A stretch of DNA of 64,000 nucleotides from Litchfieldella anticariensis FP35 = DSM 16096 (lineage in GTDB: Bacteria > Pseudomonadota > Gammaproteobacteria > Pseudomonadales > Halomonadaceae): the NCBI RefSeq assembly GCF_000409775.1, contig NZ_KE332392.1, positions 226,459 through 290,458 on the forward strand, in the 5' to 3' direction. Each line of letters opens with the position of its first letter. Position 1 is the stretch's first letter. Shown here one piece after another: positions 34,577-43,844 of this stretch. The notes under the pieces are model-generated. The model did not search any database. It saw only the letters and a program-made list of their open reading frames with translations, and was not told where the DNA came from. A program made the translations under genes and the position numbers.

Positions 34577-35965
34577 ATGGCGGAACGCTACGAGGTGGTT
34601 GTCATCGGTGGTGGCGCGGTTGGTGAGAACGTCGCCGGGCGTGTGGCTGCTGGTGGCTTGCGGACGGTGTTGGTGGAGAAGGAACTGGTTGGGGGTGAAT
34701 GCTCCTACTGGGCGTGCATGCCTAGTAAGGCGCTACTCCGCCCGGGTGAGGCCATTATGGCCGCGCGTCGCACGCCTGGGGCTCGGGCGGCGCTCTCTGG
34801 CGACATCGACGTGGACGAGGCATTGCGACGCCGTGACGCCTTGGCCAGTCACTGGGACGATAGTGGGCAGGTCGAGTGGCTGGAGTCCGCTGGTGTCGAC
34901 TTCGTGCGGGGCAGGGCGCGTCTGGTCGATGAGCGCAAGGTAAACGTCATTGAGCCCGATGGCTCCATGCGTGAGCTCGAGGCTGCCCGAGCGGTAGTAG
35001 TGGCAACAGGCAGCGTTGCTGCGATGCCACCGATCAAGGGGCTTGCCGAGGCCGCGCCTTGGGACAGTCGCAAAGCTACGACGGCGCGCTCGGTCCCCGA
35101 GAGCTTGATTGTCATGGGAGGAGGAGCGGTTGGTGCCGAGATGGCTCAGGCTTGGCGCACCTTGGGTAGCCACAAGGTTAGCCTGATTGAGTCACAAGAC
35201 CGGTTACTGCCAGGCGAAGCGGCTGTGGTCGGGGCAGCGTTGGCGCAATCTTTCACTGATATGGGCATCGAGGTGCGCACAGGCACCCGTGTCGTCTCCG
35301 TCGAAAGGCGTGACGGCTCGATCTTTGCCGAGCTCGACGACGGCGAAGTGTTATCTGCACAGGAGCTGATCGTTGCCGTCGGTCGCAAGCCGGCCACGGA
35401 GGATCTGGGCCTCGAGAGCATCGGGCTTCAGGCCGGCGAGTATCTTCGTGTCGATGACCGATTGTGCGTCGTCGATGTGCCAGCGGGCTGGCTCTATGCA
35501 GTCGGTGACGTCAATGGGCGCAATCTCTTCACTCACATGGGCAAGTATCAGGCCCGCATGGCGGCGGATGTCATCCTTGGCAAGAAAGCCTTGGCATGGG
35601 CGGACGCTACGGCCAATACTCGTGTCATCTTTACCGACCCCCAAGTGGCGGCAGTGGGCCTGACGGCCGAGTCAGCCCGCAACAAGGGGTTAAAAGTTCG
35701 GTCCGTGGAGCATCCCTTCGGAGCCGTTGCCGGCGCCGCTGCGCTTGGGGAAGGGATCGAGGGGCATTGCGAACTCGTCATCGACGAGGACAGAGGTATC
35801 ATCGTCGGTGCAACGTTTATCGGGCCCGGGGCGGGAGAACTTCTCCATGCAGCGACCATCGCCATCGTCGGCGAAGTGCCGCTGGAACGCCTCTGGCATG
35901 CAGTGCCTGCCTTCCCCACGGTGAGCGAGGTGTGGCTGCGTATGATGGAAAAGTATGGTCTGTAG
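34577..35965 (+). CDS. Pyridine nucleotide-disulfide oxidoreductase, MerA/Lpd family
   Basis: 462 aa. FAD-binding VIGGGAVGENVA, redox-active pair in CSYWAC (C-x4-C) within GGECSYWACMPSKALLRP, NAD-binding GGGAVGAEMAQ, FAD ATG/GD motif LYAVGDVNG, and C-terminal dimerisation domain (HAVPAFPTVSEVW). Cytosolic disulfide reductase. The active-site spacing is as in MerA and lipoamide dehydrogenase, but no C-terminal Cys pair is present, so it is probably not a mercuric reductase. Ribosome site GAGGAGAGG. Confidence 0.88.
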   Translation: MAERYEVVVIGGGAVGENVAGRVAAGGLRTVLVEKELVGGECSYWACMPSKALLRPGEAIMAARRTPGARAALSGDIDVDEALRRRDALASHWDDSGQVEWLESAGVDFVRGRARLVDERKVNVIEPDGSMRELEAARAVVVATGSVAAMPPIKGLAEAAPWDSRKATTARSVPESLIVMGGGAVGAEMAQAWRTLGSHKVSLIESQDRLLPGEAAVVGAALAQSFTDMGIEVRTGTRVVSVERRDGSIFAELDDGEVLSAQELIVAVGRKPATEDLGLESIGLQAGEYLRVDDRLCVVDVPAGWLYAVGDVNGRNLFTHMGKYQARMAADVILGKKALAWADATANTRVIFTDPQVAAVGLTAESARNKGLKVRSVEHPFGAVAGAAALGEGIEGHCELVIDEDRGIIVGATFIGPGAGELLHAATIAIVGEVPLERLWHAVPAFPTVSEVWLRMMEKYGL

Positions 35966-36133
35966 TGGGCAAACCTTGATCTAACCCCCGCCTATGCTGC
36001 TGCCGCAGTATCACAAGGGATGACGATAGCCAATGTCCTTTTACGAGAATCGCGTTCTGCCGCATCTCCCCCCACCTATCGTGTGGTAACAAGGTGGTCG
36101 ATCGTCAGTGGGCGCCCATGAGATGACGAGATT

Positions 36134-37785
<1,652 letters not shown>

Positions 37786-37903
37786 GGCGATTCTCTCACT
37801 GAGGACCAGATTCGCAGGACCTTGCGCTGTGTTTGGTATCCCGGTGCTATGTCTTTCTCGGTAATCTCTCGACTCCGGTGGTTGTTGTTATGGCTCTTGA
37901 TGG

Positions 37904-37929
37904 GTCGCTATTCACGGAGGTTCCTTACA
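37904..37929 (-). promoter_or_regulatory. ECF-type promoter motif for merF-merA
   Basis: On the minus strand: TGTAAGGAA, 13 bp, CGAC. The same string with the same spacing stands before the DUF3179 operon (39398) and the ECF sigma gene (42549), and in shorter form before the glycosyltransferase (44578). About 120 bp before merF. No MerR-type operator is seen. Confidence 0.65.
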
Positions 37930-37962
37930 TCCCTTCTCTTCGGCTGGCCTTGGCTTGAATTG

Positions 37963-37979
37963 TGGAACGATTGGTTCTA
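37963..37979. promoter_or_regulatory. Candidate TetR operator before the tetR gene
   Basis: TGGAACGATTGGTTCTA contains GAAC and GTTC arms and ends 10 bp before the regulator start. It resembles TGGACTATTCGTTCCA at 38612-38627 before the next gene. A repressor bound here would autoregulate. Confidence 0.5.
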
Positions 37980-37989
37980 AATTTTTCGT

Positions 37990-38577
37990 ATGACACGTGG
38001 ACGCCCTATCGCATTCAATCCGGATCAGGCCGTGAGCGCTGCCATGCAGGTCTTCTGGGCCAGAGGCTACGATTCGGCTTCGACCCGAGACCTGCTGGAG
38101 GCGATGCAGCTCTCGCGTAGCAGCCTGTATCAGGCATTCGGCAGCAAGGAACAATTGTTCCTCGAGGCCCTGCGCCGCTATCGGGAAAATCTGATCGGCC
38201 GGCTTCACCGGCAACTCGAGGCCTCTCCCTCGGCGCTGACCTTCGTGGAAGGACTGTTTCGCGATACGGCTCAGGATGCCGGCAGCGAACGCGCCGCGAT
38301 CGGGTGTCTGATCTTCAATTCCGCCAGCGAGCTCGGTCAGCGCGGCGATTTGCCGTCTCGTGAGGCCGGCGAGAGTGTCAGGGCGATCACCGAACTTTTC
38401 CGCCAAGCGGTGGTACGCGCCCAGTCCGAGGGCGATATCGATCCGCATCGCGATGCACGGTCGTTGGCCACCTACCTTACCGTGGGGATGGCAGGACTGC
38501 GGACGCTGCTCAAGAGCGGGGCCGATGCCGATGAAGCCACTCATGTGGTGGAGCTGATACTCGACACCCTACGCTGA
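37990..38577 (+). CDS. TetR/AcrR-family regulator
   Basis: 195 aa. N-terminal TetR helix-turn-helix (TRDLLEAMQLSRSSLYQAFGSKEQLF); variable C-terminal ligand domain with a Cys in the AAIGCLIFN segment typical of this subgroup. Likely represses itself and the AhpD-like gene 100 bp downstream, since both carry a similar palindrome. Ligand unknown; the redox partner and the Cys hint at an oxidant or electrophile. Confidence 0.88.
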   Translation: MTRGRPIAFNPDQAVSAAMQVFWARGYDSASTRDLLEAMQLSRSSLYQAFGSKEQLFLEALRRYRENLIGRLHRQLEASPSALTFVEGLFRDTAQDAGSERAAIGCLIFNSASELGQRGDLPSREAGESVRAITELFRQAVVRAQSEGDIDPHRDARSLATYLTVGMAGLRTLLKSGADADEATHVVELILDTLR

Positions 38578-38604
38578 CTATTACCTCTTGTTGGTGTTTT
38601 TTTG

Positions 38605-38633
38605 CCATATATGGACTATTCGTTCCATATATG
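38605..38633. promoter_or_regulatory. Operator region before the AhpD-like gene
   Basis: CCATATATGG at 38605-38614 and CCATATATG at 38625-38633 are 20 bp apart. Between and over them lies TGGACTATTCGTTCCA (38612-38627), similar to the site before tetR. The AT-rich strings could include the -10 element, so a bound repressor would block the promoter. Confidence 0.5.
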
Positions 38634-38677
38634 ATCCGGCACCAACCGGTGCTTCATCAGGCAAGGAGGAATGACTT

Positions 38678-39247
38678 ATGGCAGCCGAATACCAAATGAA
38701 ACTCGCTCCCCAGACCCTCGACAATGCCGATGTCAAGGCAAAACCGTTACTCGAGAAGGCCCATGCCAAGCTTGGTTTCGTACCCAAGATGTACGAGGGC
38801 ATGGCCAAGGCTCCCGGGGTGCTGGACACCTACCTGCATGGCTATGAGCTGTTCCGCGAGGAGTCCGGCTTTGCACCGCCCGAGCAGGAAGCCATATTAC
38901 TGACCATCAGCCGACTCAACGGCTGCAAGTACTGCATGGCTGCCCACAGCATGTTGGGGGAAAAGATGTCGCAGGTGCCTGCCGATGTGCTGGAGGCCCT
39001 CCGTAACGACCAGCCCATTCCCGATGAGCGCTTGGCGGCCCTGAGCGCGTTCACCAGAGTGATGTTCGAGACGCGGGGCATGCCCACCCAGCGTGACGTC
39101 GATGCCTTCCTGGCGGCCGGCTTCGAGGAGCAGCACGTGCTTCAGATCGTGCTGGCGCTGGCCGTGAAGACGTTGAGCAACTACTCCAACCACATCAATC
39201 ATCCTGAGCTGGACGAAGCCTTCGCCGGCCATGTCTGGCAAGGATGA
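38678..39247 (+). CDS. AhpD-like carboxymuconolactone decarboxylase-family protein
   Basis: 189 aa, strong AAGGAGG. The AhpD-type redox motif is present: Glu in PEQEAILLTISRLNGCKYCMAAHS, with C-x2-C and the following His. Such proteins act as peroxidase-linked disulfide reductases or reactive-aldehyde scavengers. Controlled, most likely, by the adjacent TetR protein. Confidence 0.88.
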   Translation: MAAEYQMKLAPQTLDNADVKAKPLLEKAHAKLGFVPKMYEGMAKAPGVLDTYLHGYELFREESGFAPPEQEAILLTISRLNGCKYCMAAHSMLGEKMSQVPADVLEALRNDQPIPDERLAALSAFTRVMFETRGMPTQRDVDAFLAAGFEEQHVLQIVLALAVKTLSNYSNHINHPELDEAFAGHVWQG

Positions 39248-39397
39248 CTATCACTGACTTACTCCGCTAACGGTTCCGCAAGCCGCCATCCAGCCGCAGT
39301 TTGCGGGACCGTGTGCTATAGGGGGTGCAGACTGATGTCCATCCGCGCATCGTGAAACCAGATCAGCCGGCAGAAAGCGGTCATGATCGGTGAGTCG

Positions 39398-39424
39398 TGT
39401 AAGGAACGACGCGGTATAGCGACC
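39398..39424 (+). promoter_or_regulatory. ECF-type promoter motif for the DUF3179 operon
   Basis: TGTAAGGAA (39398-39406), 13 bp, CGACC (39420-39424), 34 bp before the DUF3179 start codon. Identical in sequence and spacing to the motif before merF and the sigma gene. Confidence 0.65.
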
Positions 39425-39458
39425 AACCTACCGGAAGGTTGCTGCCGTGAGGTGCCGC

Positions 39459-40505
39459 ATGTCGCCCCTGAGTGCTTTAAAGATTTCCTTACCCTTGGCG
39501 GCATTGTTGTTGCCACTGTCCTCGACACTGGCCAGCCCGCCGCTCGTTGATCCGCCTGCGGTACCCATCGCGTACTCTTTGGAGGAGTTTCGCTCGGCGG
39601 TACGTTCCGGCGGCCCGGGTAAGGATGGGATTCCCGCCATCGACAACCCTCGCTTCCAGAGCGCCGAGCAGGCCGATGGTTTCCTCGATGACGAGGACAT
39701 CGTGATCGGTATCTATCGTCATGGCGAGGCCCGTGCCTATCCACAGCGCATCCTGGTCTGGCACGAGATCGTCAATGACGAATTTGCCGGTGAACCGGTC
39801 AGCATCACCTACTGCCCGTTGACTGGCACGGCGCTGGGCTTCGAGCGTGGCGATACCGAGTTGGGGGTATCGGGTAAGTTGGTCAACAGCAACCTGGTGA
39901 TGTACGACCGGGCTACCGATAGCGAATGGCCACAGATCCTCGGTGTAGCCATCGATGGCCCCTTGAGCGGTAAAGGGCTCGAGGAGTTCCGGGTGTTCTG
40001 GACCACTTGGGGGCAGTGGAAGGCGCGTCATCCCGATACTGAGGTGCTTACCGACCAGACCGGCTATGTGCGCAATTATCGGCGTGACCCGTATGGCAGT
40101 TATCGCCCCTTGCGAGGCTATTACCATCCCGATAGTCGCCGGCTATTTCCGGTCATGACCGACGACGAACGCTATCCACCCAAGTCGATGGTCCTAGGAG
40201 TGCGGACCGCGGATGGGGCTATCGCCATCGACAAGGATGCCTTGCGCGAGGAGGAAGTGGTCGACGTCTCCCTGAATGGCAGTCAGTACACCGTGGTGCA
40301 TGATCCGGACCTGGATACCGGTTGGGTGTTCCACAATCCCGATGATATCGAAATCGAGGCGTCGAATCTGACCTTCAATGCCGAAGGTGTCAGTGGCTCG
40401 GGGCTCGAGAATCTGGAGGCAGTCAATGCCTTCGAGGCCATGTGGTTTGCTTGGGCGGCGTTCTATCCGGAAACTGCGGTATATGAAGGAGGGGAGGCGC
40501 TATGA
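39459..40505 (+). CDS. DUF3179-domain secreted protein
   Basis: 348 aa, start ATG 39459 (MSPLSALKISLPLAALLLP); signal peptide cleaved after TLA. DUF3179 core: VIGIYRHGEARAYPQRILVWHEIVND, SITYCPLTGTALGF, SNLVMYDRATDSEWPQI, LTDQTGYVRNYRRDPYG. The conserved CPLTG cysteine is kept. Function of the family is unknown. First gene of a three-gene unit; it overlaps the next gene as ATGA. Confidence 0.85.
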   Translation: MSPLSALKISLPLAALLLPLSSTLASPPLVDPPAVPIAYSLEEFRSAVRSGGPGKDGIPAIDNPRFQSAEQADGFLDDEDIVIGIYRHGEARAYPQRILVWHEIVNDEFAGEPVSITYCPLTGTALGFERGDTELGVSGKLVNSNLVMYDRATDSEWPQILGVAIDGPLSGKGLEEFRVFWTTWGQWKARHPDTEVLTDQTGYVRNYRRDPYGSYRPLRGYYHPDSRRLFPVMTDDERYPPKSMVLGVRTADGAIAIDKDALREEEVVDVSLNGSQYTVVHDPDLDTGWVFHNPDDIEIEASNLTFNAEGVSGSGLENLEAVNAFEAMWFAWAAFYPETAVYEGGEAL

Positions 40506-41038
40506 AAGCCATGTTGGCGCTATCGGCCATCTTGCTTGGGCGCCCCGGCTCGCGAGCCGTCATTGGCTTGGTTGCGGTCGGCTATGCGCTGCTGTATCTG
40601 TGGTTGACCGGCGATATCGCCGGGGGCGGCAGCGGCGCGCATGTCAGTTTCCCCGCCTGGGAACGCGTGTTCGAATGGCGCGCCCCGTTCCAGTTCGAGC
40701 CAGTCGGCCTGCTCGCTTTGGGGCCGCTGATGTGGACCTTCAGTCCGGTGAATGCCTTCCTGGCACTGGCCGTGGGGGCTCTGGTGGGCCTGAACGTGAC
40801 GGCCGGGTGGTTGGCTTGGCGAATGCCACAAACTTGCCGGGTACGGAGCGCTGGTGTCGGTCTGTTCGCGGCAGTTCCAGCGTTGCTCGCCGGCGGTGCC
40901 TGCTGCGCACCGCTCGTCTTGATATGGCTCGGGCTGCCGATTGCCGGGGCCGTTGCCAGTATCGCCCCGCTCTTGATTCCCGTTGCCATCGCCTTGCTGT
41001 TGGCGGGCTTATGGGGATTGGCAAGATCGCGAGTTTGA
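40502..41038 (+). CDS. Membrane protein with vicinal cysteines in a transmembrane segment (MerT/MerF-like feature)
   Basis: 178 aa with about five hydrophobic segments. The fourth, AAVPALLAGGACCAPLVLIWLG, contains a Cys-Cys-Ala-Pro motif at the same kind of position as the Cys pair in MerT/MerF helix 1; a further Cys lies in the loop MPQTCRVR. Overall it is not MerT, MerC or MerF. Translationally coupled (ATGA) to the DUF3179 gene. A metal or thiol transport role is plausible from motif, operon and promoter, but unproven. Confidence 0.65.
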   Translation: MKAMLALSAILLGRPGSRAVIGLVAVGYALLYLWLTGDIAGGGSGAHVSFPAWERVFEWRAPFQFEPVGLLALGPLMWTFSPVNAFLALAVGALVGLNVTAGWLAWRMPQTCRVRSAGVGLFAAVPALLAGGACCAPLVLIWLGLPIAGAVASIAPLLIPVAIALLLAGLWGLARSRV

Positions 41039-41151
41039 TTCAGCACTTGCCGCCTAGCGGCGAATGTCTTGGCATTCGACATGGAGACTTGTCATGCGAG
41101 GCCATGTTGTCAATGCTGAGAGTCCCCACATCAAGGATAGGAGTGGTAATC

Positions 41152-41622
41152 ATGTTCAAAAGCGGATTGATGATTGCTGCCATGGTGGCTGGGCTGTCAA
41201 GCACCGCCATGGCCGAGGGGCCGGATAAGGGTATCGAGCGCGTGACCAGTCCCTTAGGTGTCGAAGAAGTTGATCAGCGACTACGGGGCGCGCTGGAGGA
41301 GCGTGGTCTGACGCTGGTGGCCGTGGTCGATCATACCGCCAATGCTCGTTCGGTCGATCTCGAACTGCCCGCGACGCGGACATTCATTTTCGGCAACCCC
41401 AAAGTGGGAACGCCGTTCATGCAATGCCAGGGCAGTGTGGCCTTGGATCTCCCACAGAAAATGGTATTGCGCGAGGCGGACGGGGCCATTTACCTCGAGT
41501 GGAATTCACCTCGCTATCTTGCCGAACGCCATGGTCTCGAAGCCTGTGGGCTTCCCTTGGAAAAGGTGGCGGCCGTGCTGAACGAGCTCGCGAGGGAAGC
41601 CGCTGGTGAAGGCAACCAATAG
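41152..41622 (+). CDS. DUF302-domain secreted protein
   Basis: 156 aa, ATG 41152 with AGGAG; signal peptide ends AMA-EG. DUF302 features: VEEVDQRLRGALEERGLTLVAVVDH, TFIFGNPKVGTPFMQCQGSVALDLPQKM, YLEWNSPRYLAERHGL. Two cysteines (MQCQG, EACGLP) remain in the mature periplasmic protein. 113 bp after the Cys-Cys membrane protein, same strand; probably its periplasmic partner. Confidence 0.82.
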   Translation: MFKSGLMIAAMVAGLSSTAMAEGPDKGIERVTSPLGVEEVDQRLRGALEERGLTLVAVVDHTANARSVDLELPATRTFIFGNPKVGTPFMQCQGSVALDLPQKMVLREADGAIYLEWNSPRYLAERHGLEACGLPLEKVAAVLNELAREAAGEGNQ

Positions 41623-41633
41623 CCCTTGAGCGA

Positions 41634-41861
41634 TTACTCCTGGCGAGAACTTCCCCCCTCATCTGGAATCTCGCTCACGAGCATCTCGAATCTGGGGCCC
41701 ACTTCATGCAGCAAGGCAAATTGCTTGTTGCATTCCGTGCATGCATCACACATGGCGAGATGTAGCTTCAGTGACAGTTTTTCTTGAAAACTCAGTGGGG
41801 CATCCAGACGTTTGGACATCAACCGAGTGGCTTCTTTGCACATCATCATCTTGAACATCAT
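41634..41861 (-). CDS. Small soluble zinc-finger anti-sigma factor
   Basis: 75 aa, translationally coupled to the sigma gene (ATGA); an ATG at 41858 is an equally good start. HxxxCxxC zinc motif in LKLHLAMCDACTECNKQF plus an upstream MMCKEATRL helix carrying another Cys, as in zf-HC2/ZAS anti-sigma proteins. No membrane segment, so it should bind the sigma factor in the cytosol and may sense oxidants or metals directly through its cysteines (RsrA/ChrR-type mode). Convergent with the DUF302 gene. Confidence 0.82.
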   Translation of the reverse strand: MMFKMMMCKEATRLMSKRLDAPLSFQEKLSLKLHLAMCDACTECNKQFALLHEVGPRFEMLVSEIPDEGGSSRQE

Positions 41862-42448
41862 TTCTCCTCCGACAGCCAGCCACGTTCGATGCAGGCGCGC
41901 AAGCGAAGCCTCGCCCGATGCAGGATGACCCAGCAATTATTCTCTTTGATACCCGTTTCCTTGCAAATGTCCTCGGTGGATAGCCCCATCAATTCCCGCA
42001 GCGAAAATACACGTGCGATATTGTCCGGAAGGGCGATCATGCAGGTATCGAATACTTGCCAAAAGCGTTCATTGAGGAAAGCCGCTTCGGGATCGCCCCA
42101 ACTGGAAGGCCTAGCGTCTTCCTGCCATCTTCCATTTTGCTGAAACAGCCTGTCGATAGCCTCTTCATCCAGCTCGTTCTCGAGTGGCTGCCATCTGCCA
42201 TTGCGTCGTTGGGCGCGTAAGGCGTCGAGTATCTTGTACTTGAGAATGCCAAAGACCCAGGTTTCGTAACCCGAGCGGCCGGAGAAGGTATCGTCCTTTT
42301 CAATAGCGGCGGCAAGCGCCTCCTGAACGGCATCCTCGGCTTGGGCGGGGTCACGGAGCTGCAAGCGGGCAAATGATACCAATCGTGGCCTGACCGCTGT
42401 GAGCCGCTGCATTCTATCGTTTTTTTCTTCGCTCTCTGATATCGACAT
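41858..42448 (-). CDS. ECF-subfamily RNA polymerase sigma factor
   Basis: 196 aa from ATG 42448 (MSISESEEKNDR). Region 2: RPRLVSFARLQLRDPAQAEDAVQEALAAAIE...YETWVFGILKYKILDALR. Region 4: LPDNIARVFSLRELMGLSTEDICKETGIKENNCWVILHRARLRLR. Regions 1 and 3 are absent, as in ECF sigmas. Paired with the zinc-finger anti-sigma. A TGTAAGGAA-N13-CGAC motif stands 76 bp upstream, pointing to autoregulation and defining the likely regulon in this window. Confidence 0.92.
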   Translation of the reverse strand: MSISESEEKNDRMQRLTAVRPRLVSFARLQLRDPAQAEDAVQEALAAAIEKDDTFSGRSGYETWVFGILKYKILDALRAQRRNGRWQPLENELDEEAIDRLFQQNGRWQEDARPSSWGDPEAAFLNERFWQVFDTCMIALPDNIARVFSLRELMGLSTEDICKETGIKENNCWVILHRARLRLRACIERGWLSEEK

Positions 42449-42472
42449 CTCATGACTTCCATCGGGACTCAC

Positions 42473-42747
42473 TAAGTCATGATGGACAACTAATGTTAAA
42501 GGTCAAGTGGTTTACTGATATTTGTCGCTCTTAAGGTTCATTCCTTACATCTGGCGCTGGGAATGTAGTGCTATGGTTGGGTTGGTTTTGCATATATGAA
42601 AAGTCGAGAAATGTGTGTAATGAGTGTGCAATGTTGGCTACTAAAAAACAAAGGGAAGTGAAATGGTGGCCATGTATGGCTTTTGTGGAGAGGCAGTATT
42701 CAGAAAGGACTGGGGTTGATATGACTAAGAATTGAAGGGGAATTGCC
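42473..42747. other. Intergenic region, AT-rich, between sigma gene and secreted protein gene
   Basis: 275 bp. It holds the sigma promoter motif (42524-42549) on the minus strand. The remainder, about 42590-42747, is markedly AT-richer than the surroundings and shows no convincing gene. Confidence 0.5.
42524..42549 (-). promoter_or_regulatory. ECF-type promoter motif for the sigma/anti-sigma operon
   Basis: Minus strand: TGTAAGGAA, 13 bp (TGAACCTTAAGAG), CGAC, 76 bp before the sigma start codon. Same as the merF and DUF3179 sites; autoregulation is the rule for such sigmas. Confidence 0.68.
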
Positions 42748-43158
42748 ATGAACCGCTCGAATTTCGTGATCAGTTTATCTCTCGCATTGATGCTCGGTCT
42801 AGGTGGAGTGAGCCACTCGCTCGCAATGGCAACGCCAGAGCTATCACATAATGGTGTTTCAAACCTCCGCTTGGTTCCCACATCATACGTGGACCGCTAC
42901 ACTCTTAATGTTGATTCTCCGACGAATATTAAAATAACTAGTGCGAGTTGGGGGTCGATAGGTGTCAATATGATAATAAAGGCGCGTTTGTTGGATCATG
43001 ATGATAATGTGGTCAGCTCTGCCAGGCAGCATGGTGGGGACTTTGTGATTACCGAAACCCTGGAGCCCGGCCGCTATGTTCTTGAGGTGGAAGGTCAGGA
43101 GTTGAGTGATAGAGTGCAAACCAATAACCGATATAGCGTCAGGACCATAACGTTTTGA
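42748..43158 (+). CDS. Small secreted protein of unknown function
   Basis: 136 aa, ribosome site AAGGGG; signal peptide (SLSLALMLGLGGVSHSLAMA). The mature 110 residues are predicted beta-rich: NLRLVPTSYVDRYTLNVDS, GDFVITETLEPGRYVLEVEG. The layout (VSSARQ...GRYVLEV) resembles pre-peptidase-type beta-sandwich domains, but I do not recognise a family. Base composition is AT-richer than neighbours. Possibly acquired. Confidence 0.6.
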   Translation: MNRSNFVISLSLALMLGLGGVSHSLAMATPELSHNGVSNLRLVPTSYVDRYTLNVDSPTNIKITSASWGSIGVNMIIKARLLDHDDNVVSSARQHGGDFVITETLEPGRYVLEVEGQELSDRVQTNNRYSVRTITF

Positions 43159-43187
43159 TGGTATAGAGTCGTCTTGATAAAGAGCCG

Positions 43188-43844
43188 TCAAGCATAGCCG
43201 TTTGGCGGCTCTTTGCATGACAGCACCCATCTCTCGACATCTTCCGGGCGATCGACATCCCATACTTCGGCAGGACAGACAATGTCCCAGTCCAGTTCCT
43301 GTGCACGTTGACGAGTCTGGGACATGACATGTTCGGTTCCCCAATCGATATTCTCGAAAAGACGAATGTTGGAATGGTGTGTACCGACCAGGGCATAGCC
43401 ACCATCTTGTGCTGGAAGAAATACGCCATCGGCGTTTTGCAGGGCCCCCCAGCAGTGTGACAACAGGGCAGGTGACAGCACCGGGCAATCGCTGCCAATG
43501 ACGAGGCCCGGTCCCGGCATGGAAAGAAGGGCGTGGTGAATGCGTAACCCCAGGTCTCCTTCAGGCTGAGGTAGTAACGCGATGCCATGATGCTCTGCCA
43601 GCTCCAGGAATAATGGGTGCGCATGGTCCAAGGCCGTCCATAGCACGATGCGTTCCGCCGAGGTGGCCTTGAGCGCAACCACCAAGGTCTGGCGCAGTAG
43701 CTGTTCGTGCAGTTGAGCGGCGTCTTGCTCACCGAGGTAAGGAATCAAACGTGTCTTGACCCGCCCCAGCAATGGCGCTTTGGCCAGGATGGCGAGAGGA
43801 AAATCGTCAGGTGCCTGGAGGTCATCGAACCTTCTATCGAGCAT
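43188..43844 (-). CDS. TIGR04282-type glycosyltransferase-like protein (DUF2064)
   Basis: 218 aa, AGGAG before ATG 43844. Nucleotidyl/glycosyl-transferase A fold: LAILAKAPLLGRVKTRL at the N-terminus, VIGSDCPVLSPALL, LPAQDGGYALVG. This is the transferase 1 family described with radical-SAM/selenodomain systems. Its start overlaps the upstream gene by 11 bp; the two are a fixed pair in many genomes. Substrate unknown; some relatives are linked to arsenosugar synthesis. Confidence 0.82.
   Translation of the reverse strand: MLDRRFDDLQAPDDFPLAILAKAPLLGRVKTRLIPYLGEQDAAQLHEQLLRQTLVVALKATSAERIVLWTALDHAHPLFLELAEHHGIALLPQPEGDLGLRIHHALLSMPGPGLVIGSDCPVLSPALLSHCWGALQNADGVFLPAQDGGYALVGTHHSNIRLFENIDWGTEHVMSQTRQRAQELDWDIVCPAEVWDVDRPEDVERWVLSCKEPPNGYA

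Noticed and set aside
34577-35965. Second mercuric reductase
   Set aside because: It has the C-x4-C pair but no C-terminal vicinal cysteines and no mer genes in its unit.
40378-41151. Upstream extension of the DUF302 frame
   Set aside because: It overlaps the DUF3179 and Cys-Cys membrane genes out of frame; the signal peptide and ribosome site place the start at 41152.
42614-42640. TGTAAT-N16-CTAC before the secreted 136-aa protein
   Set aside because: Two mismatches in an AT-rich region; not distinguishable from background.
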